From the NCBI RefSeq assembly GCF_002339505.1, contig NZ_DDJO01000013.1:20893-84892 (forward strand): DNA of 64,000 bases, read 5' to 3'. The position numbers and the translations under genes were made by a program. Position 1 is the first letter of the stretch, and each line of letters begins with the position of its first letter. This document shows, one piece after another, positions 51,751 to 59,786 of the stretch. The DNA is from Corynebacterium sp. UBA2622. GTDB taxonomy: Bacteria > Actinomycetota > Actinomycetes > Mycobacteriales > Mycobacteriaceae. The notes below the pieces were generated by a model. The model did no database searches and had not been told where the DNA came from. It was given only the letters and a program-made list of their open reading frames with translations.

Positions 51751-53211
51751 ATGACTACGATTCCTGCCGCAGGTGCGAAACTCCCTGTACGCAAGGTGTG
51801 GCCGCTCATGCTGGCCCTGCTCACCGCGGTTTTTGCATTCCAACTCAACGCCTCCATGCTCGCCCCCGCGCTGGCGACGATGGAGGGGGAACTCAACGCC
51901 ACCACCGCCCAGATCGGTCTGACGCAGACGGCCTTCTTCACGGCCGCCGCGCTGTTCTCCCTCTTCATGCCGCGCTGGGGTGACCTCATCGGCCGGCGCA
52001 AGGTCCTCTTCGGGATGATGCTCGTCACCGCCGTAGGCTCCGTCGTCGCCGCCCTGGCCCCCAACGTGGCCGTGCTCTTCCTCGGGCGCGTGATCCAGGG
52101 CGTCTCGGGCCCGACCGTCGCGTTGACCTCCGTCATGCTGCGCCAGGCGGTGCGCGAGGAGAAGCAGTTCGCCCTCCTCATCGGCGTGCTCACCTCCGTC
52201 AACGGCGGCATCGCCGGCATCGACGCGCTCCTGGGCGGGTGGCTGACCTCCACCTTCAGCTTCCGCTCGGTGTTCTGGGTCATCGGCGCGACCGCCCTGT
52301 TCGCGGCCGTCGCGACGCACTTCGGGCTCGACGAGACCCGCTCCGAGGACACCCAGCCGATGGACTGGAAGGGTGTCGTCCCGCTGGTGGTCGCGATCGG
52401 TGCCATCCTCACCGCACTCAACGAGGCCGGCGGGCTCGCAGCCGCCAACTGGTTCCTCGTCGCCGTGCTGCTCGTCATCGGCGCAATCGCCCTCGTCGTG
52501 TTCTGGCGCTGCGAGGACTCCAGCGCCCACCCGCTGGTCTCCACCGACCTCATGCGCCAGCGCCGCACCTGGGCCCTGCTGGCCACCACCACGCTGACCA
52601 TGACCGGCATCTTCGCCGTCATGAACGGCCTGGTGCCCAACCTCGCGCAGGACCCCGTCAACGGCCCGAACCTTTCCGCGGGCATGGTCTCCTGGTGGAC
52701 CCTGACCCCCTACGCCATCGCGGGCCTGATCTTCGGCCCCGTCTCCGGCTACATTGCCGGGCGCATCGGCTACAAGATGATGCTGCAGATCGGCATCGCC
52801 GGTGCGATCCTCTCCGTGCTCTTCGGCATCTACGTGGTGGGCAACCCGACGCGCGGTCTGCTGCTCGCGCTCTCCATCGCCGCGGGTGTGACCTACGCGG
52901 GCATCGCCAACATCATGCTCGGCTCCCTCGGTGTCGTTCTGGCCCCGAAGCAGAACCAGGGCTACCTGCCCGGCATGAACGCCGGTGCCTTCAACCTCGG
53001 CGCGGGAATCTCCTTCACCATCATCTTCGCCGCCGCCACCACCTTCGCCAGCTCCGGCGGCGGGTACCGCGCGGGCATGATCACCGGTGCCGTGCTGCTG
53101 TTCGGCGCGCTGGCCACGTCCTTCCTCATCCCGCGCCCGGAGACCATCCCGGACACCATCGCCGCCGAGGACGCAGCCGCCAAGAGGGCCGCAGCGGAGG
53201 AGGTGCGCTAG
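51751..53211 (+). CDS. MFS transporter, probable nucleoside importer
   Basis: A 486-residue major facilitator protein with 14 predicted helices (first FAVFAFQLNASMLAPALATM; loop GDLIGRRKVLFG is the MFS motif A). The gene ends three bases before a nucleoside hydrolase, the same pairing as UriT-UriH in C. glutamicum, so it is likely to import nucleosides such as uridine. The companion rbsK1 and uriR genes are absent here. TAGCAT ends seven bases before ATG 51751. The link to UriT is from context. Confidence 0.85.
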   Translation: MTTIPAAGAKLPVRKVWPLMLALLTAVFAFQLNASMLAPALATMEGELNATTAQIGLTQTAFFTAAALFSLFMPRWGDLIGRRKVLFGMMLVTAVGSVVAALAPNVAVLFLGRVIQGVSGPTVALTSVMLRQAVREEKQFALLIGVLTSVNGGIAGIDALLGGWLTSTFSFRSVFWVIGATALFAAVATHFGLDETRSEDTQPMDWKGVVPLVVAIGAILTALNEAGGLAAANWFLVAVLLVIGAIALVVFWRCEDSSAHPLVSTDLMRQRRTWALLATTTLTMTGIFAVMNGLVPNLAQDPVNGPNLSAGMVSWWTLTPYAIAGLIFGPVSGYIAGRIGYKMMLQIGIAGAILSVLFGIYVVGNPTRGLLLALSIAAGVTYAGIANIMLGSLGVVLAPKQNQGYLPGMNAGAFNLGAGISFTIIFAAATTFASSGGGYRAGMITGAVLLFGALATSFLIPRPETIPDTIAAEDAAAKRAAAEEVR

Positions 53212-53214
53212 GCG

Positions 53215-54153
53215 ATGCGCTCCATCATCCTCGACTGCGACCCCGGCCACGACGACGCCGTCGCCATCCTCCTGGCCGCCGGCAACCCGGACATCGACCT
53301 TCTGGGCGTGACCACCGTGGGTGGCAACCACACCCTCGACAAGGTCACGTTCAACGCCCGCCAGGTGCTCACCATTGCGGGGCTTGCCGACGTCCCCCTC
53401 CACGCCGGGGCGACGCGCCCGCTGCTCCGGCCCGTGGAAACGGCCGAGGGCATCCACGGCGACAGCGGGATGGAGGTGCACGGTTACGACCTGCCCGACC
53501 CGCGTGTGGACGTGGCGGACGGCCACGCCGTGCAGTGGATCATCGACACGGTCATGTCCCGTGAACCCGGCACCGTGACCCTGGTGCCCACGGGCCCGCT
53601 GACCAATATCGCGCTCGCGGCGCGACTCGAGCCGCGCATCGTGGAGCGCGTGTGCGAGGTGGTGCTCATGGGCGGCGCCTACGGAACCGGCAACTGGACG
53701 GCGTCGGCGGAATTCAACATCGCCATCGACCCGGAGGCCGCGCAGATCGTCTTCAACGAGGCGTGGCCCGTGACCATGGTCGGGCTCGACCTGACCCACC
53801 AGGCGTTGGCCACCCCCGAGGTGGAGGAGCGCTTCCGTGCTCTGGGTACGCCCGTGGGCGACTTCGTGGTGGCGCTCTTCGGCGCCTTCCGGAAGAACTA
53901 CCGCGATGCCCAGGGGTTCATCGACCCCCCGGTGCACGATCCCTGCTGCGTGGCCTACCTCATCGACCCCGAGGCCGTAAAGACGGTGCGGGTGCCCGTG
54001 GACGTGGAGACGCAGGGCCGCCTCACCGCCGGGCGCACGGTCGCGGACTTCCGCGCCCCAGCCCCGGAGGACTGCCACACCCAGGTGGCAACCGAGCTCG
54101 ACGCCGACCGGTTCTGGGGCCTGGTGGTGGATGCCGCAGCCGCGCTCGGCTGA
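53215..54153 (+). CDS. Nucleoside hydrolase
   Basis: A 312-residue inosine/uridine-preferring nucleoside hydrolase that splits ribonucleosides into base and ribose. The calcium-binding motif DCDPGHDDA is at residues 8-16 (DxDxGxDD), with GGNHTLDKVTFNAR and the C-terminal HDPCCVAYLIDPE segment. It starts three bases after the MFS stop, so the pair is co-translated. It is followed by a good hairpin terminator. Confidence 0.93.
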   Translation: MRSIILDCDPGHDDAVAILLAAGNPDIDLLGVTTVGGNHTLDKVTFNARQVLTIAGLADVPLHAGATRPLLRPVETAEGIHGDSGMEVHGYDLPDPRVDVADGHAVQWIIDTVMSREPGTVTLVPTGPLTNIALAARLEPRIVERVCEVVLMGGAYGTGNWTASAEFNIAIDPEAAQIVFNEAWPVTMVGLDLTHQALATPEVEERFRALGTPVGDFVVALFGAFRKNYRDAQGFIDPPVHDPCCVAYLIDPEAVKTVRVPVDVETQGRLTAGRTVADFRAPAPEDCHTQVATELDADRFWGLVVDAAAALG

Positions 54154-54190
54154 GCTGCGCGGGGGCGCGACGAGGTCCCGCCGAACGGGC

Positions 54191-54228
54191 AAAACCGCCG
54201 CTCCACTTACGTGGGGGCGGCGGTTTTT
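54191..54228. terminator. Terminator between nucleoside hydrolase and DUF4352-like gene
   Basis: An 11-base stem AAAACCGCCGC (54191-54201) pairs with GCGGCGGTTTT (54217-54227), with a second small stem CCAC/GTGG inside the loop, followed by further T. It serves the nucleoside hydrolase and, through A/T runs on both sides, also the convergent gene. Confidence 0.8.
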
Positions 54229-54245
54229 CCGTGTCGGGGGCGAGC

Positions 54246-55268
54246 TTACTTAACCGCGAAGAACTTCTTCTTGCTGAAAGGATCCGGCTGAATCGAGATC
54301 ACGCCTTCACCCGCGGTGGTGGCGGGGACGACGAAGTCCACGTTGCCGGTAACCGTAGCGCCCGAGTAGAGCGTGGTGAGGGAATCGAGCGCCTCGGGGG
54401 CCACGGCCGACGTGTCGTAGGAATTCACCGTCGTGCCGTCGGGGAGCACGAAGGACACGATTTCCATCGGGGTCGACCCCTGGGGATCGTCGCCCTTGTA
54501 GGCCAGCGTGACATTGACCAGCGCGTACGTCTGGTCGGCGCCGGGTGCCTCGTTGAACGGGTTCTCGGCGAGAACCGCATCCGTTGCGTTCAGGTCCACA
54601 CTGTTGAGGGTCACCGTCCATTCGTCCGACTCCACGGTGGAACCCACCGGCAGCGGGTTGGCGCGGGTGTCCCCGGGATTGTTGCCCTTGCCCTCTTCCG
54701 GGGATGCGGAGCCATTCGGGGCGGCTCCCTCGCCACCCTGGGAGACGGTTACGTCGCTGTTGAAGCTGTCATCGAAGGCTTTGCCCACCACGAAAATGAA
54801 CACTGCCGCACCCACGATGGTGCCGACGATCGAAAGGATGATGGCGGCAACTGCCGGCCACTTCCTGCCCTTCATGAAAACACCGACGAGGCCCAGGATG
54901 AAGGCGATCGGCAGGAGGATCCACCCCAGCATGAGAGCGCCGGGAATGCAGGCGAAAATGAATCCGAGGACTGCACACACGAGCGCGATAATGCCCACGA
55001 CGTTACGGCGAGGGGGTTCCGGCTCAGCGGCGTACGGGTAACCCGGCTGGCCCGCGGGGTACTGCGCGGTGGGGTACTGCCCACCGGGATACTGCGCGCC
55101 GGGGTACTGACCCGGTGCGAACGGGGGAGTGGGGTTCTGGCCGGTGGGGCCGTAAGCGTCGCCCCGCGCTGCCTGGGACGAAACAGGCTGGTGGGGGGCG
55201 GGCTGACCCGCTGAACCCGTCATCGGGTCATTCTCTGGCTCCGGAGAACCGGGGTATTTGGTCGACAA
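54246..55268 (-). CDS. DUF4352-like membrane protein with YPxGQYP repeats (paralogue A)
   Basis: A 340-residue protein: cytoplasmic Pro/Gln/Tyr-rich tail with the repeats PGQYPGAQYPGGQYPTAQYP (about 52-71), two or three membrane helices (about 88-170), then an extracytoplasmic immunoglobulin-like DUF4352 domain (TVESDEWTVTLNSVDLNAT, ALVNVTLAYKG, VLPDGTTVNSYD). It starts with TTG at 55268, unusual but supported by its paralogue at 56393, whose first residues MSTKY(T)G correspond, and by the same upstream GAGGAGAG. Role unknown. Confidence 0.8.
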   Translation of the reverse strand: MSTKYPGSPEPENDPMTGSAGQPAPHQPVSSQAARGDAYGPTGQNPTPPFAPGQYPGAQYPGGQYPTAQYPAGQPGYPYAAEPEPPRRNVVGIIALVCAVLGFIFACIPGALMLGWILLPIAFILGLVGVFMKGRKWPAVAAIILSIVGTIVGAAVFIFVVGKAFDDSFNSDVTVSQGGEGAAPNGSASPEEGKGNNPGDTRANPLPVGSTVESDEWTVTLNSVDLNATDAVLAENPFNEAPGADQTYALVNVTLAYKGDDPQGSTPMEIVSFVLPDGTTVNSYDTSAVAPEALDSLTTLYSGATVTGNVDFVVPATTAGEGVISIQPDPFSKKKFFAVK

Positions 55269-55452
55269 TCTTCTCTCCTCGGGGAGCCGCGTGGCCTCCC
55301 ATCTAACGGACGGTAACCGAGCCAGTTAACCACATTCTGACAATGTTTGGACAGGATTCAAAAAGACTTCCTTCAGGTTTGGGGTGGTTGGGCGGGCCCC
55401 GGAGCTATCCCCTCCCAGTTTCCGCGTCGGGCCACCGGGTAATTTGGGGCCC

Positions 55453-56370
55453 ATGCTGCCTCTTCTCGCCGCCGTCGCCGCCGGGTCCATCATTCCCATC
55501 CAGTCCGCCGCCAATTCCCGCCTCCGCGTGAGCGTGGGGGACAGGCCGGTTGTCTCGGCGCTGATCTCCTTCTCCGTGGCCCTGGCCGTGAGCATCGCGG
55601 TGACATCGGTGCTCAGGGGCAACCCCGTGCCGGATATCGCCGCCGCATCCCACGCCGGTTGGTGGGTCTGGCTCGGCGGTGTGATGGGCGTGGCGTTCAT
55701 CGTGGGCAACATCGCGCTCTTCCCGCGCATCGGGGCGGTGCAGACGATGGTTCTGCCCATACTGGGCCAGCTGATCATGGGCATGGCGGTGGACCGTTTC
55801 GGCCTGTTCGGCGCCCCCCACCACGATGTCGGGCTCGCGCGCATCCTGGGTGCGCTCGTGGTGCTGGCCGGCATCGCCCTGGTGCTCAACCTCGGGCGCA
55901 ACACCCCCACCGCCCACGGGGAGGGCGCGGGGGTCTGGGCCTGGCGCGCGGTGGGGGTTGCCATCGGCATGGGCTCTGCGACGCAGACCACGGTGAACGG
56001 TTACCTCGGTACCGTGGCGGGCTCGTCGCTGCACGCCTCCGAGATCAACCTGTTTGTGGGCGCCGTGCTTCTCCTGCTCATTGCGCTGTTCACCAGTCCC
56101 CGCCAGCTAGTTACGCGCCCCGGGCCCGGGCCGAGCTGGATGTGGCTGGGCGGATTTGTGGGCGCGGCATTCGTCATCGCCGGTGCAACGCTGGCACCGA
56201 TACTGGGGACGGCGACCACCGTCATCGGCCTGAACGCCGGAACCATCGCGGGGGGTCAGGTGATGGAGTCCATCGGCGCGTTCGGGGCCCACAAGCGCCC
56301 CCTCGACACCCAGCGGGTCGCGGGGCTGATCCTGGTCTTCACCGGTGTGCTCATGGTGCGCCTTCTCTAG
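55453..56370 (+). CDS. DMT family permease (YdcZ/DUF606 type)
   Basis: A 305-residue membrane protein with ten predicted helices made of two repeats (LLAAVAAGSIIPIQSAANSRLR and AVGVAIGMGSATQTTVNGYLG), the internally duplicated form of the YdcZ/DUF606 drug/metabolite transporter family. TAATTT ends seven bases before the ATG. It sits between two paralogous DUF4352-like genes on the other strand. The substrate is unknown. Confidence 0.83.
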   Translation: MLPLLAAVAAGSIIPIQSAANSRLRVSVGDRPVVSALISFSVALAVSIAVTSVLRGNPVPDIAAASHAGWWVWLGGVMGVAFIVGNIALFPRIGAVQTMVLPILGQLIMGMAVDRFGLFGAPHHDVGLARILGALVVLAGIALVLNLGRNTPTAHGEGAGVWAWRAVGVAIGMGSATQTTVNGYLGTVAGSSLHASEINLFVGAVLLLLIALFTSPRQLVTRPGPGPSWMWLGGFVGAAFVIAGATLAPILGTATTVIGLNAGTIAGGQVMESIGAFGAHKRPLDTQRVAGLILVFTGVLMVRLL

Positions 56371-56392
56371 CGGAACCGCGCCCGCGTCCCCG

Positions 56393-57271
56393 CTACCGCA
56401 CCACGAAAAACTTCGCCGGGGTGGAGGCATCCGGCTGGATCGCCATTTCCCCGTCTGCACCGGGGGCGGAGGGGAGGAGCACCGCCAGGTTTCCGGTGCG
56501 GGATTCCCCCGGGCGGACGGGTGCATCAAGCGCCAGGGGTTCGGGCGTCGCCGTTGCGCCACCCAGGGCCCTGAAGTACGTCCCGTCGGGGAAGACATAG
56601 GCGACCAGCGGGTGGGGTACAGCACCGGCCGGATCGTTTCCCCTGTACGCGACCGTGAGATTGGCAAGCACGTAGGCTTCTCCCGGGCCGGGCTGCGCGC
56701 TCGCGGGGTTGGCGGCGGCGACCTTGGCCGTCGCGTCCAGGTCCACGCCGTTCAGCGTGACAGCCCACTCGTCGGACCTGGCAGCCGCGCCGAGCGGAAG
56801 CGGCCGGTCACGGGTGTCTCCGGACTCGCGGCCAGTGTCTTCCTGGAGGGGGTCGGAGGCGGCCGGTCCGTCAGCGGTAGGGGCGGCCTGGCTGTCCCAG
56901 CTGTCGACGATTGACACCCCCACCGAGACGACGAAGACAACCACGGCCACCACGACGCCGACCACGGAAACGATGATTGCGCTGATCGCCGGCCACTTTC
57001 GCCCGCGCAAGAAGAGCGCCACGATGCCGACGGTGAACCCGGCGGTGAGGAGAAACAGCGCCGCGACGACCATGGAGGGCCGCCACGCGAGGAAAAAGCC
57101 GGGGACGGCGAGCCCGAGCGCGGCGAAGGCTGCGATGCTGCGCCGAGCGCCCCGTTTCGCGCCCGCAGCACCCGGCTCCACCGGCTCCATCAGGTACGCC
57201 GGGGGTTGCGCATCGGGTTGGCGGGGAGGGGTGGTCTCGGGCTCCGGCGGCCCCGTGTACTTCGTGGACAT
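56393..57271 (-). CDS. DUF4352-like membrane protein (paralogue B)
   Basis: A 292-residue paralogue of the gene at 54246: same start MSTKY-GxPEPE, two or more helices in the middle (about 42-120), then the DUF4352 domain (GDTRDRPLPLG, SDEWAVTLNGVDLDAT, VLANLTVAYRGND, FPDGTYFRALGG). The repeat-rich cytoplasmic segment is missing. The start is ATG 57271 with GAGGAGAG upstream. Divergent and truncated relative to paralogue A. Function unknown. Confidence 0.78.
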   Translation of the reverse strand: MSTKYTGPPEPETTPPRQPDAQPPAYLMEPVEPGAAGAKRGARRSIAAFAALGLAVPGFFLAWRPSMVVAALFLLTAGFTVGIVALFLRGRKWPAISAIIVSVVGVVVAVVVFVVSVGVSIVDSWDSQAAPTADGPAASDPLQEDTGRESGDTRDRPLPLGAAARSDEWAVTLNGVDLDATAKVAAANPASAQPGPGEAYVLANLTVAYRGNDPAGAVPHPLVAYVFPDGTYFRALGGATATPEPLALDAPVRPGESRTGNLAVLLPSAPGADGEMAIQPDASTPAKFFVVR

Positions 57272-57372
57272 CGGCTCTCCTCGGGCGGCGGGAAGGTGGT
57301 GCGTCAAGCCAACCACAATGTGGAGGAACGCGCGGGCGGAAAGGCGAGGGCCCGTGGAGGCCGAAGGGCCGT

Positions 57373-57603
57373 CTATCCGATCGCTTTGTCCAGGATGCAG
57401 GAGATGATGATCCCGAGAACGACGTTCCAGATAACGGAGAGGAAACTTCTACCCCGCTCCCGGCTCTTCGGGCCTCCAATGAGAAGGGCGATGATCCACA
57501 GGATGAAAGCGACGGGGAACAGCGCCGGACCGAGGGGGAGCGCCTCCGGAGCGTGGAAGGACCCGAGTCCGACGACGTCGCAGGCGCCCGCGGCGGAGCC
57601 CAC
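57373..57603 (-). CDS. Small membrane protein (76 aa), uncertain
   Basis: A 76-residue protein with two hydrophobic helices (LFPVAFILWIIALLIGG and FLSVIWNVVLGIIISCIL) separated by a basic loop (PKSRERGR), a convincing membrane-protein pattern. The start is GTG 57603 and there is no clear ribosome-binding site. It stands between paralogue B and a 407-base gap. Accepted for hydrophobicity and codon use, but coding status is not certain. Confidence 0.4.
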   Translation of the reverse strand: MGSAAGACDVVGLGSFHAPEALPLGPALFPVAFILWIIALLIGGPKSRERGRSFLSVIWNVVLGIIISCILDKAIG

Positions 57604-58010
57604 AAGCCGGGTCTTCCGCCGCTGCTACCGATGTGTGGCGCTGCCCTCGCCGGGATGCGGGAAGGGCCGCTGTTCGGAGAGGGGAGAGGGTTGCGAGGGC
57701 ATGTCTTGTCCTCGGAGGGCTGAACGATGTGGTTTCCGCCAGTAGACCACCCGGACGCGATGCGGGTGGGGAACGCGGGTGGCTAAACCTCAACTGAAAC
57801 TTCACTAAATAGGGGTGTTAACCAGCACTTTAGGGTTGCCGGTGTGGTTCAAGTGAAGCAATATCGGTCCCGAGTTTGAGAGAGCTTTTAGAGGCCGTTG
57901 GGGAAGACGAACCTCGTCTCGCACCTCGCTCGCCGCGTCGGCCCGGCCAGTCACCGGGAGGGCGCGGCGGGTCAGGGTGCGCCGCATATCCGATCCTGGA
58001 AGGTCCCCGC
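57604..58010. other. 407-base region without a convincing gene
   Basis: Open frames here are antisense or low-quality. The part 57783-57870 is clearly less G+C-rich and could contain a promoter (TAAATAGGGG, TTAACCAGC). I see no tRNA, palindrome of note or conserved frame. The end (57997-58010) carries the GGAAGG ribosome-binding site for the next gene. Confidence 0.3.
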
Positions 58011-58358
58011 ATGACAACCACCCTGGCCGCACCCACCTCCTGGCGCGCCGCGTGCGCCGCCCCCGTCACAGCCGTCCTCAGTATCGAGGCGATGCCCGCA
58101 AGCGCGCGGTGGGACGTCGAGAAGCTCCTGTGCTCCCTGCCTCCCGAGCCCGAGGTGGCGAACCCGATCTTCGATGCCTGGGATACGGCGTGGTTCACCC
58201 GCTGGACACGGACCCCGGAGGGTTACTCGTGCCGCGAAATCATCCACGCGCCGACCGCGGATGTGCGCGAGTTCGAGCGGGCCCTCAACGTATTAGCAGG
58301 TAAGCATGGGTTCGTGGCGGGCGTGGAGACGCGGTCGTACCATGGGCGACATGTCTAA
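58011..58358 (+). CDS. Small protein of unknown function
   Basis: A 115-residue soluble protein with no clear domain; contains LLCSLPPEPEVANPIFDAWDT, then HAPTADVREFERAL. ATG 58011 has GGAAGG eight bases before it. Its last eight bases overlap the start of the aldehyde dehydrogenase gene, so translational coupling is likely, though that gene also has a TACCAT element. Unrecognised family. Confidence 0.55.
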   Translation: MTTTLAAPTSWRAACAAPVTAVLSIEAMPASARWDVEKLLCSLPPEPEVANPIFDAWDTAWFTRWTRTPEGYSCREIIHAPTADVREFERALNVLAGKHGFVAGVETRSYHGRHV

Positions 58359-59745
58359 TCCGTACCGAGTACAAAATCCCGTAAACAACGAGGTCGTCGA
58401 GAGCTACGACTTCATCACCGACGACGAGCTCGAGAAGGCCGTCGCCACCGCCCACGAGGCGTTCCTGCAGTGGCGCGAGAAGTCCTACGAGGACCGCGGC
58501 CAGGTGCTGCGCAAGGTCGCGGAGCTTTTCGACGCCAAGCGCGGCGAGCTGTCCAAGATCATCGCCGAGGAGATGGGCAAGCCCGTGGACCAGGGTGACG
58601 CCGAGCTCGACGATGTCGTGGACATCTTCAACTATTACGCCGACCACGGCCCCGAGCTGGGTGCCGACGAGCCCCTCGAGCACGAGGGCGGCACCGCGGT
58701 GCTGCGCCGAGTCCCGCTCGGCGTCATCGTGGGTGTGATGCCGTGGAACTTCCCCTACTACCAGGTGGCGCGTTTTGCCGCCCCCGCCGTCATGGCGGGC
58801 AACACCGTGATGCTCAAGCACGCGGAGATCTGCCCCCGCTCTTCCCAGATCATCCAGGAGATCTTCGAGGAGGCCGGTGCCCCGGCGGGTGTGTTCACCA
58901 ACATTTACGCAACGCACGACCAGATCTCGACCCTGCTGGGCGACAAGCGCGTACAGGGCATCTCCCTGACCGGCTCCGAGCGCGCGGGCCGCGCCGTCGC
59001 CGCCACCGCCGGGCAGAACCTGAAGAAGGCGCTGCTCGAGCTCGGAGGCACCGACGCCTACGTCGTGCTCGACACCGATGACATGGACAAGGCCGTTCAG
59101 ACTGCGTGGAAGAAGCGCATCGCCAACACCGGCCAGGCCTGCACCTCCAACAAGCGCATCATCGTCATGGAGGACATGTACGACGAGTTCGTGGCCAAGA
59201 TGGTGGAGTTGGCCAAGGGCTTCACCCAGGGTGATCCGATGCACCCGCAGGAGGGCCAATACTTCCCGCTCTCCTCGCGCGATGCCGCCGAGACGCTCGT
59301 GCAGCAGCTCAAGATGGCCGTCGACGCGGGTGCCACCCTGCACACCGGCGGCGAGCTCACCGGCGAAGGCGCCTACTTCACCCCCGCCGTGATCACCGAC
59401 ATTCCCGTCGGCTCCGACTCCTTCTACGAGGAGTTCTTCGGCCCCGTCGCCGAGATCTACAAGGTGTCCTCCGATGAGGAGGCCATCGAACTGGCCAACG
59501 ACTCGCTCTACGGCCTCGGCGGCGCCGTATTCTCCACCGACGAGGAGCGCGCCAAGCGCGTCGCGGCCCGCATCGAGACGGGCATGATCCACGTCAACAT
59601 CCCGCAGGCCGGCGGTGCGGAGCTACCCTTCGGCGGCGTGAAGAATTCCGGTTTCGGCCGCGAGCTCGGCCCGCTGGGCATGGATGAGTTCGTGAACAGG
59701 CAGCGCTTCTACGTCGCGGGCGAGGGCGACAAGAGCGGCAGGTAA
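58351..59745 (+). CDS. Aldehyde dehydrogenase, succinate-semialdehyde type
   Basis: A 464-residue NAD(P)-dependent aldehyde dehydrogenase. Visible: PWNFPYYQV, the cofactor-binding GSERAGRAVA, catalytic Glu in LELGGTDAYVVL and catalytic Cys in NTGQACTSNKRI (about residue 264). The ELGG-T-DAYV form (Thr instead of Ser) is slightly unusual. Best matched to the short NAD-dependent succinate-semialdehyde dehydrogenases; substrate not certain. TACCAT ends seven bases before the ATG. Confidence 0.9.
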   Translation: MSNPYRVQNPVNNEVVESYDFITDDELEKAVATAHEAFLQWREKSYEDRGQVLRKVAELFDAKRGELSKIIAEEMGKPVDQGDAELDDVVDIFNYYADHGPELGADEPLEHEGGTAVLRRVPLGVIVGVMPWNFPYYQVARFAAPAVMAGNTVMLKHAEICPRSSQIIQEIFEEAGAPAGVFTNIYATHDQISTLLGDKRVQGISLTGSERAGRAVAATAGQNLKKALLELGGTDAYVVLDTDDMDKAVQTAWKKRIANTGQACTSNKRIIVMEDMYDEFVAKMVELAKGFTQGDPMHPQEGQYFPLSSRDAAETLVQQLKMAVDAGATLHTGGELTGEGAYFTPAVITDIPVGSDSFYEEFFGPVAEIYKVSSDEEAIELANDSLYGLGGAVFSTDEERAKRVAARIETGMIHVNIPQAGGAELPFGGVKNSGFGRELGPLGMDEFVNRQRFYVAGEGDKSGR

Positions 59746-59786
59746 ATCCGGCCTTGTCCCGGGGCGGGGTGTGAAATGATGTGGAC

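Noticed and set aside
50857..54192. 1111-codon minus-strand frame opposite the hydrolase, MFS and nucleoside hydrolase genes
   Set aside because: Shadow; the plus strand has three coherent genes with motifs.
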